A stretch of DNA of 64,000 bases from Chryseobacterium taichungense (GTDB lineage Bacteria > Bacteroidota > Bacteroidia > Flavobacteriales > Weeksellaceae). Under the pieces are notes generated by a model. The model was given only the letters and a program-made list of their open reading frames with translations, was not told where the DNA came from and did not search any database. Shown one piece after another: positions 6,998-14,999 of this stretch; position 1 is the stretch's first letter; each line of letters begins with the position of its first letter. The stretch is from positions 496,001 through 560,000 of the forward strand of contig NZ_FOBV01000002.1 in assembly GCF_900109935.1 (NCBI RefSeq). Reading direction: 5' to 3'. The translations under genes were made by a program, and so were the position numbers.

Positions 6998-8181
6998 TAT
7001 TGTAAATCTTTACTATTGTTAATTTTTCTGATGAGTTTAATACCTTGAGGAGTAATATTGTAAAGATTCCCTGAATTAGGGAAATAAGTTTGATATTTGT
7101 AATTGATTGGCTCACCAGTACCATTTCCTCTTACATTGTAATAATCTCCAGAAATTTTTGTTCTTCCATTTTGTGATTTATAACCCATTGAGTTTATTTC
7201 TGTAAAACTACTGTCATAAGTATCCTTGCTAGGATGATTATGTGTTAGCCTTCTTTCACTTCCTTCTGCAACACCAATTTGGCTCATGCCTGGTGACTTT
7301 TCATCTGAATTGTATGTTTGGAGAGATATAAACCTCTTATCGTTTATATTAAAGTCAGTCAATGAAAATTCAACTTTAGAATTCTTAGCTGAAAAATCAA
7401 ACAGACTTGTCATATCACTCTCAGTAGATGCAGTATGTTCTTTTATAGCCTGATGATAAGCTGGGTAACTGTCTGATGTATTTCCATCTCTATAATATTG
7501 TAACTGTCCAACAATTCCTTTTTGTACCGTAACACTCTTACTTTTATCTACATTACCCTTACTATCTGATGCAAACAATGTATCAGTTTTATCATTTGTC
7601 TTTTCTATTAACTTAACCTGCCCATTTTGAAGTAACTGGAAATTATCAAGAACACCTCTTCCATCAGGGTCAATATTTTTTATTGGGTTATTCATAACCA
7701 TGTTATAAGGAGACCAGCTCGAATACTCTTCACTTAAAGGGTCAGGTGAAAACCATCTACCTGCTGTATCTAAGTAGGGTTGTGCATCTGGGTCACTTAA
7801 ATCTATTTCCCTGAACTCTGTAATTTCTTTGGTTTTCCTGTTGTACTTTACAGAACCTATGTTAACAACAGCATCCATGTCATGAAATTCTAAGTATTTC
7901 CCTTTGCTGAGTGTAGCAATTTTGGGATAATAGCCACGGTCTTTAAAAGGATTCCCAATAGCAATATTCTTTCTTCTTCTTTCAGCTTCTTCAGGAGTAA
8001 TCGAATCTCTGGTCTTTAGAACCTCATCCATATAGGGTCTGTTTCTTTCTTCTTTAGTAAGTTTTACAGGATTTACCCATTTCTTTTCAGCTTTGGGCTT
8101 GGTTTGAGTTTTCTTGACCTGAGCCTGTGTAATTCCAGTAAGAAGAACAAAACCAGCCAATACAATTCTTTTCATAGTCAT
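6997..8181 (-). CDS. Miniature Rhs-core protein with JAB-like metalloprotease toxin tail
   Basis: This 394-residue protein has a signal peptide (residues 1-22), a charged segment of about 110 residues, then one Rhs-associated core motif (DTAGRWFSPDPLSEEYSSW, then PYNMVMNNPIKNIDPDG) near residues 138-174. The C-terminal 220 residues contain RLTHNHPSKDTYDSS, the HxHP metal-binding signature of JAB/MPN proteases seen in Bacteroidota polymorphic toxins. Rhs proteins are normally over 1000 residues with YD-repeat shells. Here the shell is absent, leaving only the pre-toxin motif and toxin behind a Sec signal. It is the third gene of a four-gene minus-strand operon, starts 4 nt after the preceding gene, and overlaps the lipoprotein gene at 6539-6997 by one nucleotide. 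It could be a secreted toxin or a domesticated remnant. Confidence 0.75.
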   Translation of the reverse strand: MTMKRIVLAGFVLLTGITQAQVKKTQTKPKAEKKWVNPVKLTKEERNRPYMDEVLKTRDSITPEEAERRRKNIAIGNPFKDRGYYPKIATLSKGKYLEFHDMDAVVNIGSVKYNRKTKEITEFREIDLSDPDAQPYLDTAGRWFSPDPLSEEYSSWSPYNMVMNNPIKNIDPDGRGVLDNFQLLQNGQVKLIEKTNDKTDTLFASDSKGNVDKSKSVTVQKGIVGQLQYYRDGNTSDSYPAYHQAIKEHTASTESDMTSLFDFSAKNSKVEFSLTDFNINDKRFISLQTYNSDEKSPGMSQIGVAEGSERRLTHNHPSKDTYDSSFTEINSMGYKSQNGRTKISGDYYNVRGNGTGEPINYKYQTYFPNSGNLYNITPQGIKLIRKINNSKDLQ

Positions 8182-8185
8182 TTGG

Positions 8186-9298
8186 TTATTTAGTAAAGTT
8201 ATTCATTAGTTTTTTATTTTCATATTTATTCCTTTCTCTTTTTAAAGAAACAAGCCAGTCTAAATACATTTCCTCTGGCATCTGCCTGAAACCAATATCA
8301 TAAATATGTCCGTATTCCTCTGTCATTAGCTCCATGAGTTCCTTAGCTTTTGGGTCTTGTTGGGCTTTTTTTATGTTTTCAGGATTAGTGGAACTCAAAT
8401 TCTGTTTATCCATCAATTTTTCAAACTGTTGTTTGTGAGTTTCAGCCCTAAGGATAAGAGCTTTGGCAAAGTTGGGATAAATCTCTATTGCCCTGTTGAT
8501 TGTTTTTAGAACAAACTCCCCATCATTGCCAGGAAAACTCCTGTTGTAAGCCTGTGCTAAATCAAATAGGCATAGTGCAAGGCTTTCCTTATCATTTAAA
8601 GCTTTCATAAACACACCATTTTTGATAGCATCCAAATGGATATACCCCGAAGCCATCAACCATGAATCCTGAGGAAACATCCCACTGGTAAGCTCAGTAT
8701 TATACCACCCATCAGATTTAATCTGGTGTTTGATGTATACATGGTTAGGGGCAAGGGCTAAATTGGCTGTTTCTCCCAATTCTTCTACTAATATTTTGTA
8801 TAGATAAGGCATAGAGTTGCAATTCCCTTTCTTTGTAGCCAATAATTTTGATACAAATAAGTTGGTAATATCGTTGTGCCCAAATACATCGTTAAAATCA
8901 TAATTAAAAGGCTTATACTGTATTACGGTGTCTTTTATAGCAATAGGCAGTGTCTGGCACATAATGGAATACACTGCTGCATATTTACTTACTTTGTCTT
9001 TATCAGACTGTTTGTAATTTAAATCCCTGTTAGCTACAATAGCTTTGGCAAATTTTGTTAAAAACCTGATTTCATTATTGAGTTGTACAGTATCCAGTTT
9101 TCCCTGATAATATGCATTCTCTACACTGAATACAGCATCTTTAAAGCTATATTTTTGCTTATCATTCAGCATGTTGTCAATGGTCTGATAGGCATCATTA
9201 TAAAACTGGTTATTTTGGGCTTTAACTATTCCTGAATTTAGCCATACCAATGCTAAGGATAAAAGGGATATAATTTTATGGGATAAATATCTTTTCAT
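8186..9298 (-). CDS. Secreted transglutaminase-like/papain-fold protein (paralog 2)
   Basis: This 370-residue protein has a signal peptide (cleavage after IVKA). The central part carries KKGNCNSMP with C160, ALAPNHVYIK with H186 and WYNTELT with E202, a Cys-His-acid arrangement as in transglutaminase-like and SirB1-like proteins. The C-terminal third (from about 235) is helical and TPR-like (FVLKTINRAIEIYPNFAKALILRAE). It is clearly paralogous to the upstream gene product (9304-10767), which shares the motifs in the same order. It lies 5 nt from that gene and 4 nt from the Rhs/JAB gene. A role in processing, crosslinking or export of the neighbouring Rhs protein is possible but unproven. Confidence 0.7.
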   Translation of the reverse strand: MKRYLSHKIISLLSLALVWLNSGIVKAQNNQFYNDAYQTIDNMLNDKQKYSFKDAVFSVENAYYQGKLDTVQLNNEIRFLTKFAKAIVANRDLNYKQSDKDKVSKYAAVYSIMCQTLPIAIKDTVIQYKPFNYDFNDVFGHNDITNLFVSKLLATKKGNCNSMPYLYKILVEELGETANLALAPNHVYIKHQIKSDGWYNTELTSGMFPQDSWLMASGYIHLDAIKNGVFMKALNDKESLALCLFDLAQAYNRSFPGNDGEFVLKTINRAIEIYPNFAKALILRAETHKQQFEKLMDKQNLSSTNPENIKKAQQDPKAKELMELMTEEYGHIYDIGFRQMPEEMYLDWLVSLKRERNKYENKKLMNNFTK

Positions 9299-9303
9299 TA
9301 TGG

Positions 9304-10767
9304 TTATAAATGTTTTGGGTCTATAGGGAAATACTGGGCTTTCTCGTTAGACTGCTCGGATTCTCTTTTCTTTTGTTCTTGGGCTTTTCTTAAAGCTTCC
9401 TGTTGTTTCTGCTTTTGCTTTTCAGCATTAATCTGTTTCATTCTTTCAGCAAGAGCTTCACTTTTTTGCCTGTTGGCTTTACCTTTCATGTTACCCAACC
9501 ATTCTTCATAAGCACCCTCAGGCATCGGAACATAACCCAAATTATCAATATTATTGAACTGGGCTTTAGTCTCCTGTAGTAATGCTAATGCTCTTGGATA
9601 AAATCTAATGTTTTGCAGTTCCTCAGGATTTTCAAGGTTTTTAATTCCCAATTGTCCTGCTACATATCCTAACTTAACTTGTTGGAAAGTTGATTTTAGC
9701 AGGTTAGCATAAATATTATTGGGTGAATATTCCAGAGCTTTGTCTAAAGTCTTTCCTACAAACTCATCCATTCCGTATTTATGAGCATAGCCATTGGCTA
9801 AATCTGCATAGAACTGGGCTAATAATTCTCTTTTGCTCAACTCTTTCATATAAATATCGTTTTGCAAAGCCTCAGATTTGATGTAGCCCGATTCCAGTAT
9901 TAAGGAATTGGCTGTAAAAATACCATTGGTAAGCTCCAAATTCTGCCATTCTCCCTCTTCATCCTTAAACTTGACATACGTATGATTGGGGGCAACAGCT
10001 AAATAGGCTTCTGTATCCATTTCTTCTGCCAGCATCAAATAATACAAAGGCATGGAATGGCATTGCCCAGAGCCTGTTTTAAGAAGTTTGGAAATAAACA
10101 TTTTGCTCCAATCCTTTGCTCCCATATAATCTTCAAAATCATATTTGATGGCTTTGTGCTGGACTCCCCCCAGTTTCATACCTTTAGATAGGTACTCAAA
10201 AATCATCAGGTTCTTATCTGGATTGCTTTCAGTATCCTGATTTCTTTCTTTCATTTTCTGCAAGAGCTGTTTTGCTGTTTTCTGAATACCAGATTTGAAC
10301 TGATTATAATTTTGCTTATTCCCATAGTAAGCATTTTCCACAATAAAATTGGCTTCACTTACGGAGTAATTGTCAGTATTGAGTGAGGCTAATTGACTGT
10401 AAGCATCATAATAGGATTGTGTTCCTGTTTTTCCTGAAAATGAAGGGAGGTTATAATAAGAATCTTCTAAGGCTTGTTGCCTGTCATAGTTCTCCTGTTT
10501 ATTTCTGAGTTGCTGTTCTTGGGCTGCTCTCTTAAAATCTTCCTGAACCATTTTCATGTTCTGCTGTTCTATCTCTGAACTGCTTTGATTGTATAAGCCA
10601 CCATGAGGAACAGAGGGGACAACAGACCTTGCTGAACTTCCGTAGTTTGAATTTGAAAAGTTTCCCAGATTGCTTGGGATAGCAGCTTGGGAAGTAGGGA
10701 AATTCGGAATCTGTCCCAATCCACATATACTGATACACAACAAGGGCAAAACTTGTAGCTTTTTCAT
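9304..10767 (-). CDS. Secreted transglutaminase-like/papain-fold protein (paralog 1)
   Basis: This is the first gene of the four-gene minus-strand operon and encodes 487 residues. A signal peptide is followed by an Asn/Ser/Gln-rich segment with coiled-coil character (residues 25-105). The catalytic-type domain has GSGQCHSMP with C236, AVAPNHTYVK with H262 and WQNLELTNG with E278. A TPR-like region (VGKTLDKALEYSPNNIYANLL) and a Lys/Gln-rich coiled-coil tail follow. It differs from its paralog mainly in the extra N- and C-terminal coiled coils. A weak promoter match (TAAAATTG on the minus strand, 10803-10810) lies upstream. The enzyme class is inferred from motif order; the substrate is unknown. 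Confidence 0.7.
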   Translation of the reverse strand: MKKLQVLPLLCISICGLGQIPNFPTSQAAIPSNLGNFSNSNYGSSARSVVPSVPHGGLYNQSSSEIEQQNMKMVQEDFKRAAQEQQLRNKQENYDRQQALEDSYYNLPSFSGKTGTQSYYDAYSQLASLNTDNYSVSEANFIVENAYYGNKQNYNQFKSGIQKTAKQLLQKMKERNQDTESNPDKNLMIFEYLSKGMKLGGVQHKAIKYDFEDYMGAKDWSKMFISKLLKTGSGQCHSMPLYYLMLAEEMDTEAYLAVAPNHTYVKFKDEEGEWQNLELTNGIFTANSLILESGYIKSEALQNDIYMKELSKRELLAQFYADLANGYAHKYGMDEFVGKTLDKALEYSPNNIYANLLKSTFQQVKLGYVAGQLGIKNLENPEELQNIRFYPRALALLQETKAQFNNIDNLGYVPMPEGAYEEWLGNMKGKANRQKSEALAERMKQINAEKQKQKQQEALRKAQEQKKRESEQSNEKAQYFPIDPKHL

Positions 10768-11104
10768 CGTACATATTAGTTTTTATGCCTATTAAAGGTG
10801 TGCAATTTTACGAAAATTCAATGAATTGTGAAAATTAAAACCTTTCATATAGTTATTTATGATATTATTAGGCAAATCTATGTGAAGGGTGCGACAAAAC
10901 ATGTCACATTTAAATTTAATTTAAAGTTATTATGAAAATTATATGTTGAGAGCATTTATTTTATCCAGAATGTGAGAATACATTTTAACAGTATCAACCA
11001 AAAAATCACTCATTATCTCACTAAGTGGTAGAGTAATTAAAACCAGAAACATTGTCATACAAAAGTAAAATTAAAAGACATTATGTCACACGGGCAAGAA
11101 AAAT
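10768..11104. other. Intergenic gap between divergent transcription units
   Basis: This AT-rich DNA lies between the Rhs-toxin operon (leftward) and the Cas2-like gene (rightward) and must hold both promoters. Only a weak minus-strand -7 box (10803-10810) can be pointed to. No gene is seen. Confidence 0.45.
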
Positions 11105-11258
11105 AACTCAACCACTAAGCCAAATTGTAAATGGTATCACTATTGACAGAACAAGGGTGGTTGAGTTGCAGACAACCTTGAAGGTATCTTTAATTAGCAA
11201 AGCAAATATACAACTTCTAAAGGTTCTAGCAAACGGGATTTCAATCTCACCCGTTTTG
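11105..11258 (+). promoter_or_regulatory. Structured leader of the Cas2-like gene
   Basis: AACTCAACCAC (11105-11115) and GTGGTTGAGTT (11157-11167) form a perfect 11-bp inverted repeat with 41 nt between. A second hairpin, AAACGGG (11231-11237) with CCCGTTT (11250-11256), ends 27 nt before the start codon at 11284. A reading frame crosses this stretch (11052-11303), but the paired repeats and lack of any protein signature argue for an untranslated leader or small RNA. It resembles the structured leaders at 237-482 and 3911-4057; all three contain GGCAAG in or next to the paired region. Confidence 0.45.
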
Positions 11259-11283
11259 TTGAGAGGTACAAAAATCAATATAT

Positions 11284-11550
11284 ATGAGTTGTTATATAAT
11301 TAACTACGATTTGAATAACTCCAAAGATTATGAAAGCCTGTTTAAAGCCATAAAGTCTTACGGGACATGGGCAAAGGTTTTAAAATCCTGCTGGGCAATT
11401 GTAACAACAAAAACTGCTGCTGAAGTAAGAAACCACTTAGCTTCAGTGATGGATAGTGATGATGGGCTTTTTGTTGTAAAATCAGGTGGTGAAGGAGCTT
11501 GGAGAAATTTAGACCCTACAGTCAGTGATTGGTTAAAAAAGAATCTGTAA
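11284..11550 (+). CDS. Cas2-fold SinR-family protein
   Basis: This 88-residue protein matches the small SinR family, which has the ferredoxin-like fold of Cas2 and VapD-type proteins. It begins CYIINYDLNNSKDYESLFKAI (the beta-1 strand with the YDL aspartate), continues with SYGTWAKVLKSCWAI and ends DGLFVVKSGGEGAWRNLD. Members are common in accessory regions without cas genes; some Cas2/VapD relatives are nucleases or toxins. No CRISPR array and no cas1 lie in the window, so it is not part of CRISPR adaptation here. The gene stands alone between a structured leader and a terminator and is adjacent to CBASS, which suggests a defence or toxin role. Confidence 0.75.
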   Translation: MSCYIINYDLNNSKDYESLFKAIKSYGTWAKVLKSCWAIVTTKTAAEVRNHLASVMDSDDGLFVVKSGGEGAWRNLDPTVSDWLKKNL

Positions 11551-11554
11551 TGTT

Positions 11555-11576
11555 AGAGCCACTTAATTGTGGCTCT
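11555..11576. terminator. Bidirectional terminator hairpin
   Basis: AGAGCCAC (11555-11562) pairs with GTGGCTCT (11569-11576) around a 6-nt loop and is followed by TTAA. It separates the plus-strand Cas2-like gene from the convergent CD-NTase gene. Confidence 0.65.
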
Positions 11577-11615
11577 TTAACTTACTTTTATGCTAACCTT
11601 TTTACATCAAAACAA

Positions 11616-12422
11616 TTATGAATATGGTAGCAACTTATGTAATTCACCTATAGCATTAAATACATCATCACTCTCTAAAAATTTTTCTATTTTATAAGAA
11701 CTATTTGAAAGAGTTGTTAATTTATCTTTCTTCCATTGTGCTGAATAAGAAGATATAGACAGTCTATTAGCTGCCCACAAAAAACCTTTTTCAATATTGT
11801 CTCCAAAAAAGTTCATTTTAGTTACTTGTAATTCCAAATCATAGGATTCCATAGGGTATCCAGCTTTACAATTCCAAGCCTTTAATAATCTAATTATAGG
11901 TCTAACAATGCTATTATATTGTTTATTCACACGAGTTAATTCATTTTTAACATCGGTAGGGTCTGTAGTTTGCCACCCATAATCTCCTGGTATATATAAA
12001 ATAGATGAATAAATAAGTTTTTCTTCTTTGGCAGGCACTAAATCATACTTAATATTATTTAACTTAATAGTTACAGTTGGAAAATCTTTAATTACTTCTG
12101 AACCATATCTATCCTTGTAATATTTATCTGCAAAAAGCTTAAGCCAACTTCTATATGTTTCTGGTGTCCTCTCATCATCAGTATGATTGAAAACAACCAT
12201 AACATCCACATCAGATTTGGAGTCATATTTCCTTGGTAAAATTGTATCTCTATCATACGAACCAAAAATAAAACTCCTATTCATTAGGGAGCCTAAATCT
12301 GTATTAAGATTTTTGAAAAGATTGGTTATTGAGTTTTCTATTTTGATTACCTCTATAGAATCATTTTTCAAATAAATATCAGAGGATAATTGCCTTAAAT
12401 AATTATTTATTGTTACTGCCAT
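11616..12422 (-). CDS. CBASS CD-NTase (SMODS nucleotidyltransferase)
   Basis: This 268-residue cGAS/DncV-like nucleotidyltransferase would make a cyclic oligonucleotide alarm signal on phage infection. The active site is complete: GS at 54-55 (FGSYDRDT), D71 and D73 in SDVDVMVVF, and a third aspartate D127 in IKYDLVP. The pattern GSYxRDTxLPxxxDSKSDVDVM is typical of SMODS domains. It is the second gene of a two-gene operon, starting 4 nt after the stop of the SLATT effector gene. No Cap2/Cap3 or HORMA/TRIP13 genes are present, so this is a minimal type I CBASS. The length is slightly short for a CD-NTase, but the core appears intact. The nucleotide product cannot be predicted from sequence alone. 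Confidence 0.88.
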   Translation of the reverse strand: MAVTINNYLRQLSSDIYLKNDSIEVIKIENSITNLFKNLNTDLGSLMNRSFIFGSYDRDTILPRKYDSKSDVDVMVVFNHTDDERTPETYRSWLKLFADKYYKDRYGSEVIKDFPTVTIKLNNIKYDLVPAKEEKLIYSSILYIPGDYGWQTTDPTDVKNELTRVNKQYNSIVRPIIRLLKAWNCKAGYPMESYDLELQVTKMNFFGDNIEKGFLWAANRLSISSYSAQWKKDKLTTLSNSSYKIEKFLESDDVFNAIGELHKLLPYS

Positions 12423-12426
12423 TTTT

Positions 12427-12951
12427 TTATGTATCTAACTCATCAACTGTATATGTTTCCTCACCATCTTCAATCCCTTTTTTTGCATCATTATAATCTT
12501 GCTGATTGGTTGGAAATACCTCTGCCTCAATGTTTACACTTTCAATTTCATCTGCAAGACTATCTAATCTCTTGATTATTTCTGGTTTAGGTAGAACGTT
12601 ATCTTTTAAATAAGATTCAAGTCTTTTACTTTTTTTCATTATAGATAGATACTTATTACCAACTCTTCTATGTCCCTCAACTTTCTTTTCATGATTTAAA
12701 AATGTTTGAAAACCAGAAAGTAAAGCTGTAAGCAAAGTGATGAATAATGGCACATACTTAATCCATCCTTCAACTCCATCTGTAAGGACATAAAAAAGAA
12801 TCGAACCCGAAATGATATTTAATACTAGTAGTGGTATTCCAATCCAATAATGATATTTTTCTTTACGGTCTGCTGCATTAAAGTGTTTCTTTTTGCCATA
12901 TAAAGCATCAACTTTAATTCTTTTTATAAGTGCTATTGTATCTTGCATCAT
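12427..12951 (-). CDS. SLATT-domain 2TM effector of CBASS
   Basis: This 174-residue membrane protein belongs to the SLATT family (SMODS/SLOG-associating 2TM effectors). An N-terminal cytosolic helix with the family-typical KKHF (21-24) is followed by two membrane helices at about 36-55 and 64-85. A long cytosolic helical tail (EKKVEGHRRVGNKYLSIMKK onward) ends in an acidic stretch. On binding the second messenger made by the neighbouring CD-NTase it is expected to oligomerise and permeabilise the membrane, killing the infected cell. The gene is upstream of the CD-NTase gene in the same operon. The family match is strong; the mode of action comes from related systems. Confidence 0.85.
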   Translation of the reverse strand: MMQDTIALIKRIKVDALYGKKKHFNAADRKEKYHYWIGIPLLVLNIISGSILFYVLTDGVEGWIKYVPLFITLLTALLSGFQTFLNHEKKVEGHRRVGNKYLSIMKKSKRLESYLKDNVLPKPEIIKRLDSLADEIESVNIEAEVFPTNQQDYNDAKKGIEDGEETYTVDELDT

Positions 12952-13330
12952 CTTGTTTATTAAACTCTAAATATAAAAAAAAAAATTTCTAGAACACAAA
13001 TCCTATTTCATTAATCTAAATCCGAGTCTATCCAGAATATGAAACCTTATTTTAAATCAGGAAGTAGCTTTTTATATGTAATTCAACTACCTATATGAAC
13101 AACAAGCCCCTCCTTTTGTTTTAGTTTTGGTAGTACCCCCTCTTTTTGAAATCGGGCTTACCTCTGTTTATCTGGAAAAAGATAAAATATTTTTAGTTTG
13201 GAGATTTTTCGAGAGCTACAGCAGTAAGTTTTGCTCCTGAAAATTTACTAAATGAGGTACTGAGATAAGAAATCATTATCTTTGTTATATAAGAAATGTA
13301 GGGAAAATGTGGGGAAGAAAACTTTAATAA
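12952..13330. other. Intergenic region between CBASS and tRNA-Ser
   Basis: This should contain the CBASS promoter (leftward) and the boundary of the integrative element. No gene is convincing. A minus-strand frame from 13454 into this region (68 codons) is an artefact of reading through the tRNA gene. No exact tRNA-derived repeat or IS end is visible. Confidence 0.5.
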
Positions 13331-13360
13331 AAAACAAAACCCACTGATTATCAGTAGGTT
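13331..13360 (-). terminator. Terminator of tRNA-Ser
   Basis: On the minus strand AACCTACTGA pairs with TCAGTGGGTT (one G-U pair, 3-nt loop) and is followed by TTGTTTTTT. It sits 16 nt past the tRNA 3' end. Confidence 0.7.
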
Positions 13361-13375
13361 TATATTTAACTATTG

Positions 13376-13460
13376 CGGAGAGTGAGGGATTCGAACCCCC
13401 GGACCTGTTACAGTCAACAGTTTTCAAGACTGCCGCAATCGACCACTCTGCCAACTCTCC
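13376..13460 (-). tRNA. tRNA-Ser, anticodon UGA
   Basis: This 85-nt serine tRNA has acceptor arms GGAGAGT and ACTCTCC with a G discriminator. The anticodon loop contains TGA (complement at 13424-13426). It has the long variable arm expected of tRNA-Ser and the T loop GGTTCGAATCC. The CCA end is not encoded. A consensus promoter lies upstream at 13495-13526. The accessory region ends at its 3' side, a common integration site for tyrosine recombinases. A reading frame drawn across it (13248-13454) is spurious. Confidence 0.96.
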
Positions 13461-13494
13461 AGAAACTCCGATGATATCGTCGTTTTCAGTGGTG

Positions 13495-13526
13495 CAAATA
13501 TAGAAATATTTTTTAATACCGACAAA
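13495..13526 (-). promoter_or_regulatory. Promoter of tRNA-Ser
   Basis: On the minus strand TTTG (13526-13523), a 20-nt spacer and TATATTTG (13502-13495) match the Bacteroidota promoter consensus exactly. Transcription would start about 28 nt before the mature tRNA 5' end. Confidence 0.85.
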
Positions 13527-13646
13527 ATAATTTTTTAAAGCAAATTGATAAATAAAAATCTTTATGTAAAGTTTTTCAGATTGTAATTCATCGTCAGGTT
13601 TTTATGGCTTGGTTATTGAAAGAATTTCAAATAAATTATACAGATT

Positions 13647-14204
13647 ATGAACAACAAAATAGGAATTATTGCAGGTAGTCTTCGTAAGGAATCATTTTCA
13701 AAAAAGATTGCAAAAGCAGTGGCTGATTTACAACCGGAAGGAATTTCGTTCGAAATTGTATCCATTGATAATCTTCCGATCTACAATCAGGATTTTGACG
13801 ATTTGAATGACGTGCCTGAGTCTTACAAGACTTTTAGAACAAAGATGAAGGAATATGACGGTTTTATTTTCATTACTCCTGAGCACAACCGTTCTATTCC
13901 TGCTGTGCTGAAAAATGCAATCGATGTGGGATCTAGACCAACAGGAGAAAGTTTCTGGGATAATAAACCTGCAGCTATTTTTAGCAGTTCGCCCGGAAGT
14001 ATTTCAGCTTTTGGTGCCAATCATCATTTAAGGCAATGTTTTGTTTACCTCAATTTACTGACCATGCAGCAGCCGGAGGTTTATATAGCCAATATTTCAG
14101 AATGGTTTGATGATAATGACAATATAAAAGATGAAGAAAACAAAAAATTTCTGAAATCGTCTGTAGATGCTTATGTAAAATGGTTTAACAGATTAAAAGA
14201 ATAA
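13647..14204 (+). CDS. NAD(P)H-dependent FMN reductase
   Basis: This 185-residue flavodoxin-like oxidoreductase belongs to the NADPH-dependent FMN reductase family (relatives include ChrR/azoreductase-type quinone reductases). The FMN phosphate-binding loop GSLRKESFSKK is at 11-21 and the family signature PEHNRSIPAVLKNAIDVGSR follows in the middle. SSSPGSISAFGANHHLRQCF contributes the second flavin loop. It reduces quinones, FMN or metal oxyanions with NAD(P)H in the cytosol, probably for redox protection. It is monocistronic and ends at a strong terminator. Confidence 0.9.
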   Translation: MNNKIGIIAGSLRKESFSKKIAKAVADLQPEGISFEIVSIDNLPIYNQDFDDLNDVPESYKTFRTKMKEYDGFIFITPEHNRSIPAVLKNAIDVGSRPTGESFWDNKPAAIFSSSPGSISAFGANHHLRQCFVYLNLLTMQQPEVYIANISEWFDDNDNIKDEENKKFLKSSVDAYVKWFNRLKE

Positions 14205-14213
14205 TCAATTTAT

Positions 14214-14239
14214 AAATCCTGTTTTAGTTAACAGGATTT
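14214..14239 (+). terminator. Terminator of the FMN reductase gene
   Basis: AAATCCTGTT (14214-14223) pairs with AACAGGATTT (14230-14239) over a 6-nt loop and is followed by TTTATTT. Confidence 0.85.
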
Positions 14240-14372
14240 TTTATTTACAAGTCAAAAAAGATTTTAAATCAATTCATTTTTTTAAGAAAAAGAACTGATT
14301 GATATGTTTTAAAATAAAATTGATTGCACATGAAATTAATTTATATGTTTAATTTTATTGCAATATTATAAT

Positions 14373-14867
14373 ATGGAAAATATAACGGTAAGAAAAGTAA
14401 AGGAATCAGACAACGAAGCACTCGCAAAACTGATCAGGGATACTTTTGAAGAACATAATGCACCAAAGGAGGGAACCGTGTACTCAGACCCTACAACATT
14501 TGCGCTTTACGAATTGTTTAGAGTTTCGGGTTCTGTACTTTGGGTAGGAGAGATCGACGGTGTTATTTCCGGTTGCTGTGGCGTTTATCCTACAGAAGGT
14601 TTGCCTGCCGGTTGTGCTGAATTGGTAAAATTTTACCTTAAACCTTCGTCCAGGGGTAAAGGTTTAGGAAAAATGCTCATGAATGAAAGTATAAAAAGTG
14701 CAAAAGAATTCGGATATCATGATCTTTACCTTGAAAGTCTGCCGGAGTTTTCTAAAGCTGTGAAAATGTATGAAAACATGGGTTTTAAGCTATTGGATAA
14801 ACCATTGGGTAATTCCGGGCATCATTCATGTACGTTATGGATGATTCGTAGTCTTGATGATCTTTAG
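14373..14867 (+). CDS. GNAT family N-acetyltransferase
   Basis: This 164-residue Gcn5-related acetyltransferase uses acetyl-CoA to modify an unknown amine. The acetyl-CoA pyrophosphate loop is SSRGKGLGKMLM (motif A), preceded by the strand ELVKFYLKP and followed by YHDLYLESLPEFSKAVKMYENMGFK (motif B), which ends in the family-typical YENMGF. A longer frame begins at a TTG at 14358, but the ATG at 14373 is preferred because MENITVRK is the usual GNAT opening. The pattern ELVKFYL...SLPEF suggests the MarR-associated/AAC-like branch, but the substrate is not predictable. Confidence 0.85.
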   Translation: MENITVRKVKESDNEALAKLIRDTFEEHNAPKEGTVYSDPTTFALYELFRVSGSVLWVGEIDGVISGCCGVYPTEGLPAGCAELVKFYLKPSSRGKGLGKMLMNESIKSAKEFGYHDLYLESLPEFSKAVKMYENMGFKLLDKPLGNSGHHSCTLWMIRSLDDL

Positions 14868-14999
14868 ATTGAATTTATCTGCTTATATTAAATTTTAAAT
14901 AGTTAATATACCAGAAGAACTGAACAAAATAAAGCTTCATTAGCAATAAAATCGTTCAGTTTTCTGATTCATAATTAGCTTTTTTATTAATTAATATCT

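Noticed and set aside
11052..11303. Plus-strand frame of 83 codons before the Cas2-like gene
   Set aside because: It runs across inverted repeats and overlaps the start of the real gene. No protein family signs are present, so a structured leader is more likely.
11284..11550. Cas2 of a CRISPR system
   Set aside because: No cas1, no other cas genes and no repeat array; the SinR-type family is common outside CRISPR.
48..13313. Shared word AAATGTGGG at 48-56 and 13305-13313 as possible attachment cores
   Set aside because: Nine bases of AT-rich sequence can recur by chance in 64 kb and the flanks diverge. Not strong enough to define the element ends.
13248..13454. Minus-strand frame of 68 codons ([20 protein letters not shown]...)
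   Set aside because: It reads through the tRNA-Ser gene and its terminator; this peptide is a well-known artefact of translating tRNA-Ser.
14358..14372. TTG start for the GNAT acetyltransferase
   Set aside because: An ATG at 14373 gives the normal GNAT N-terminus.
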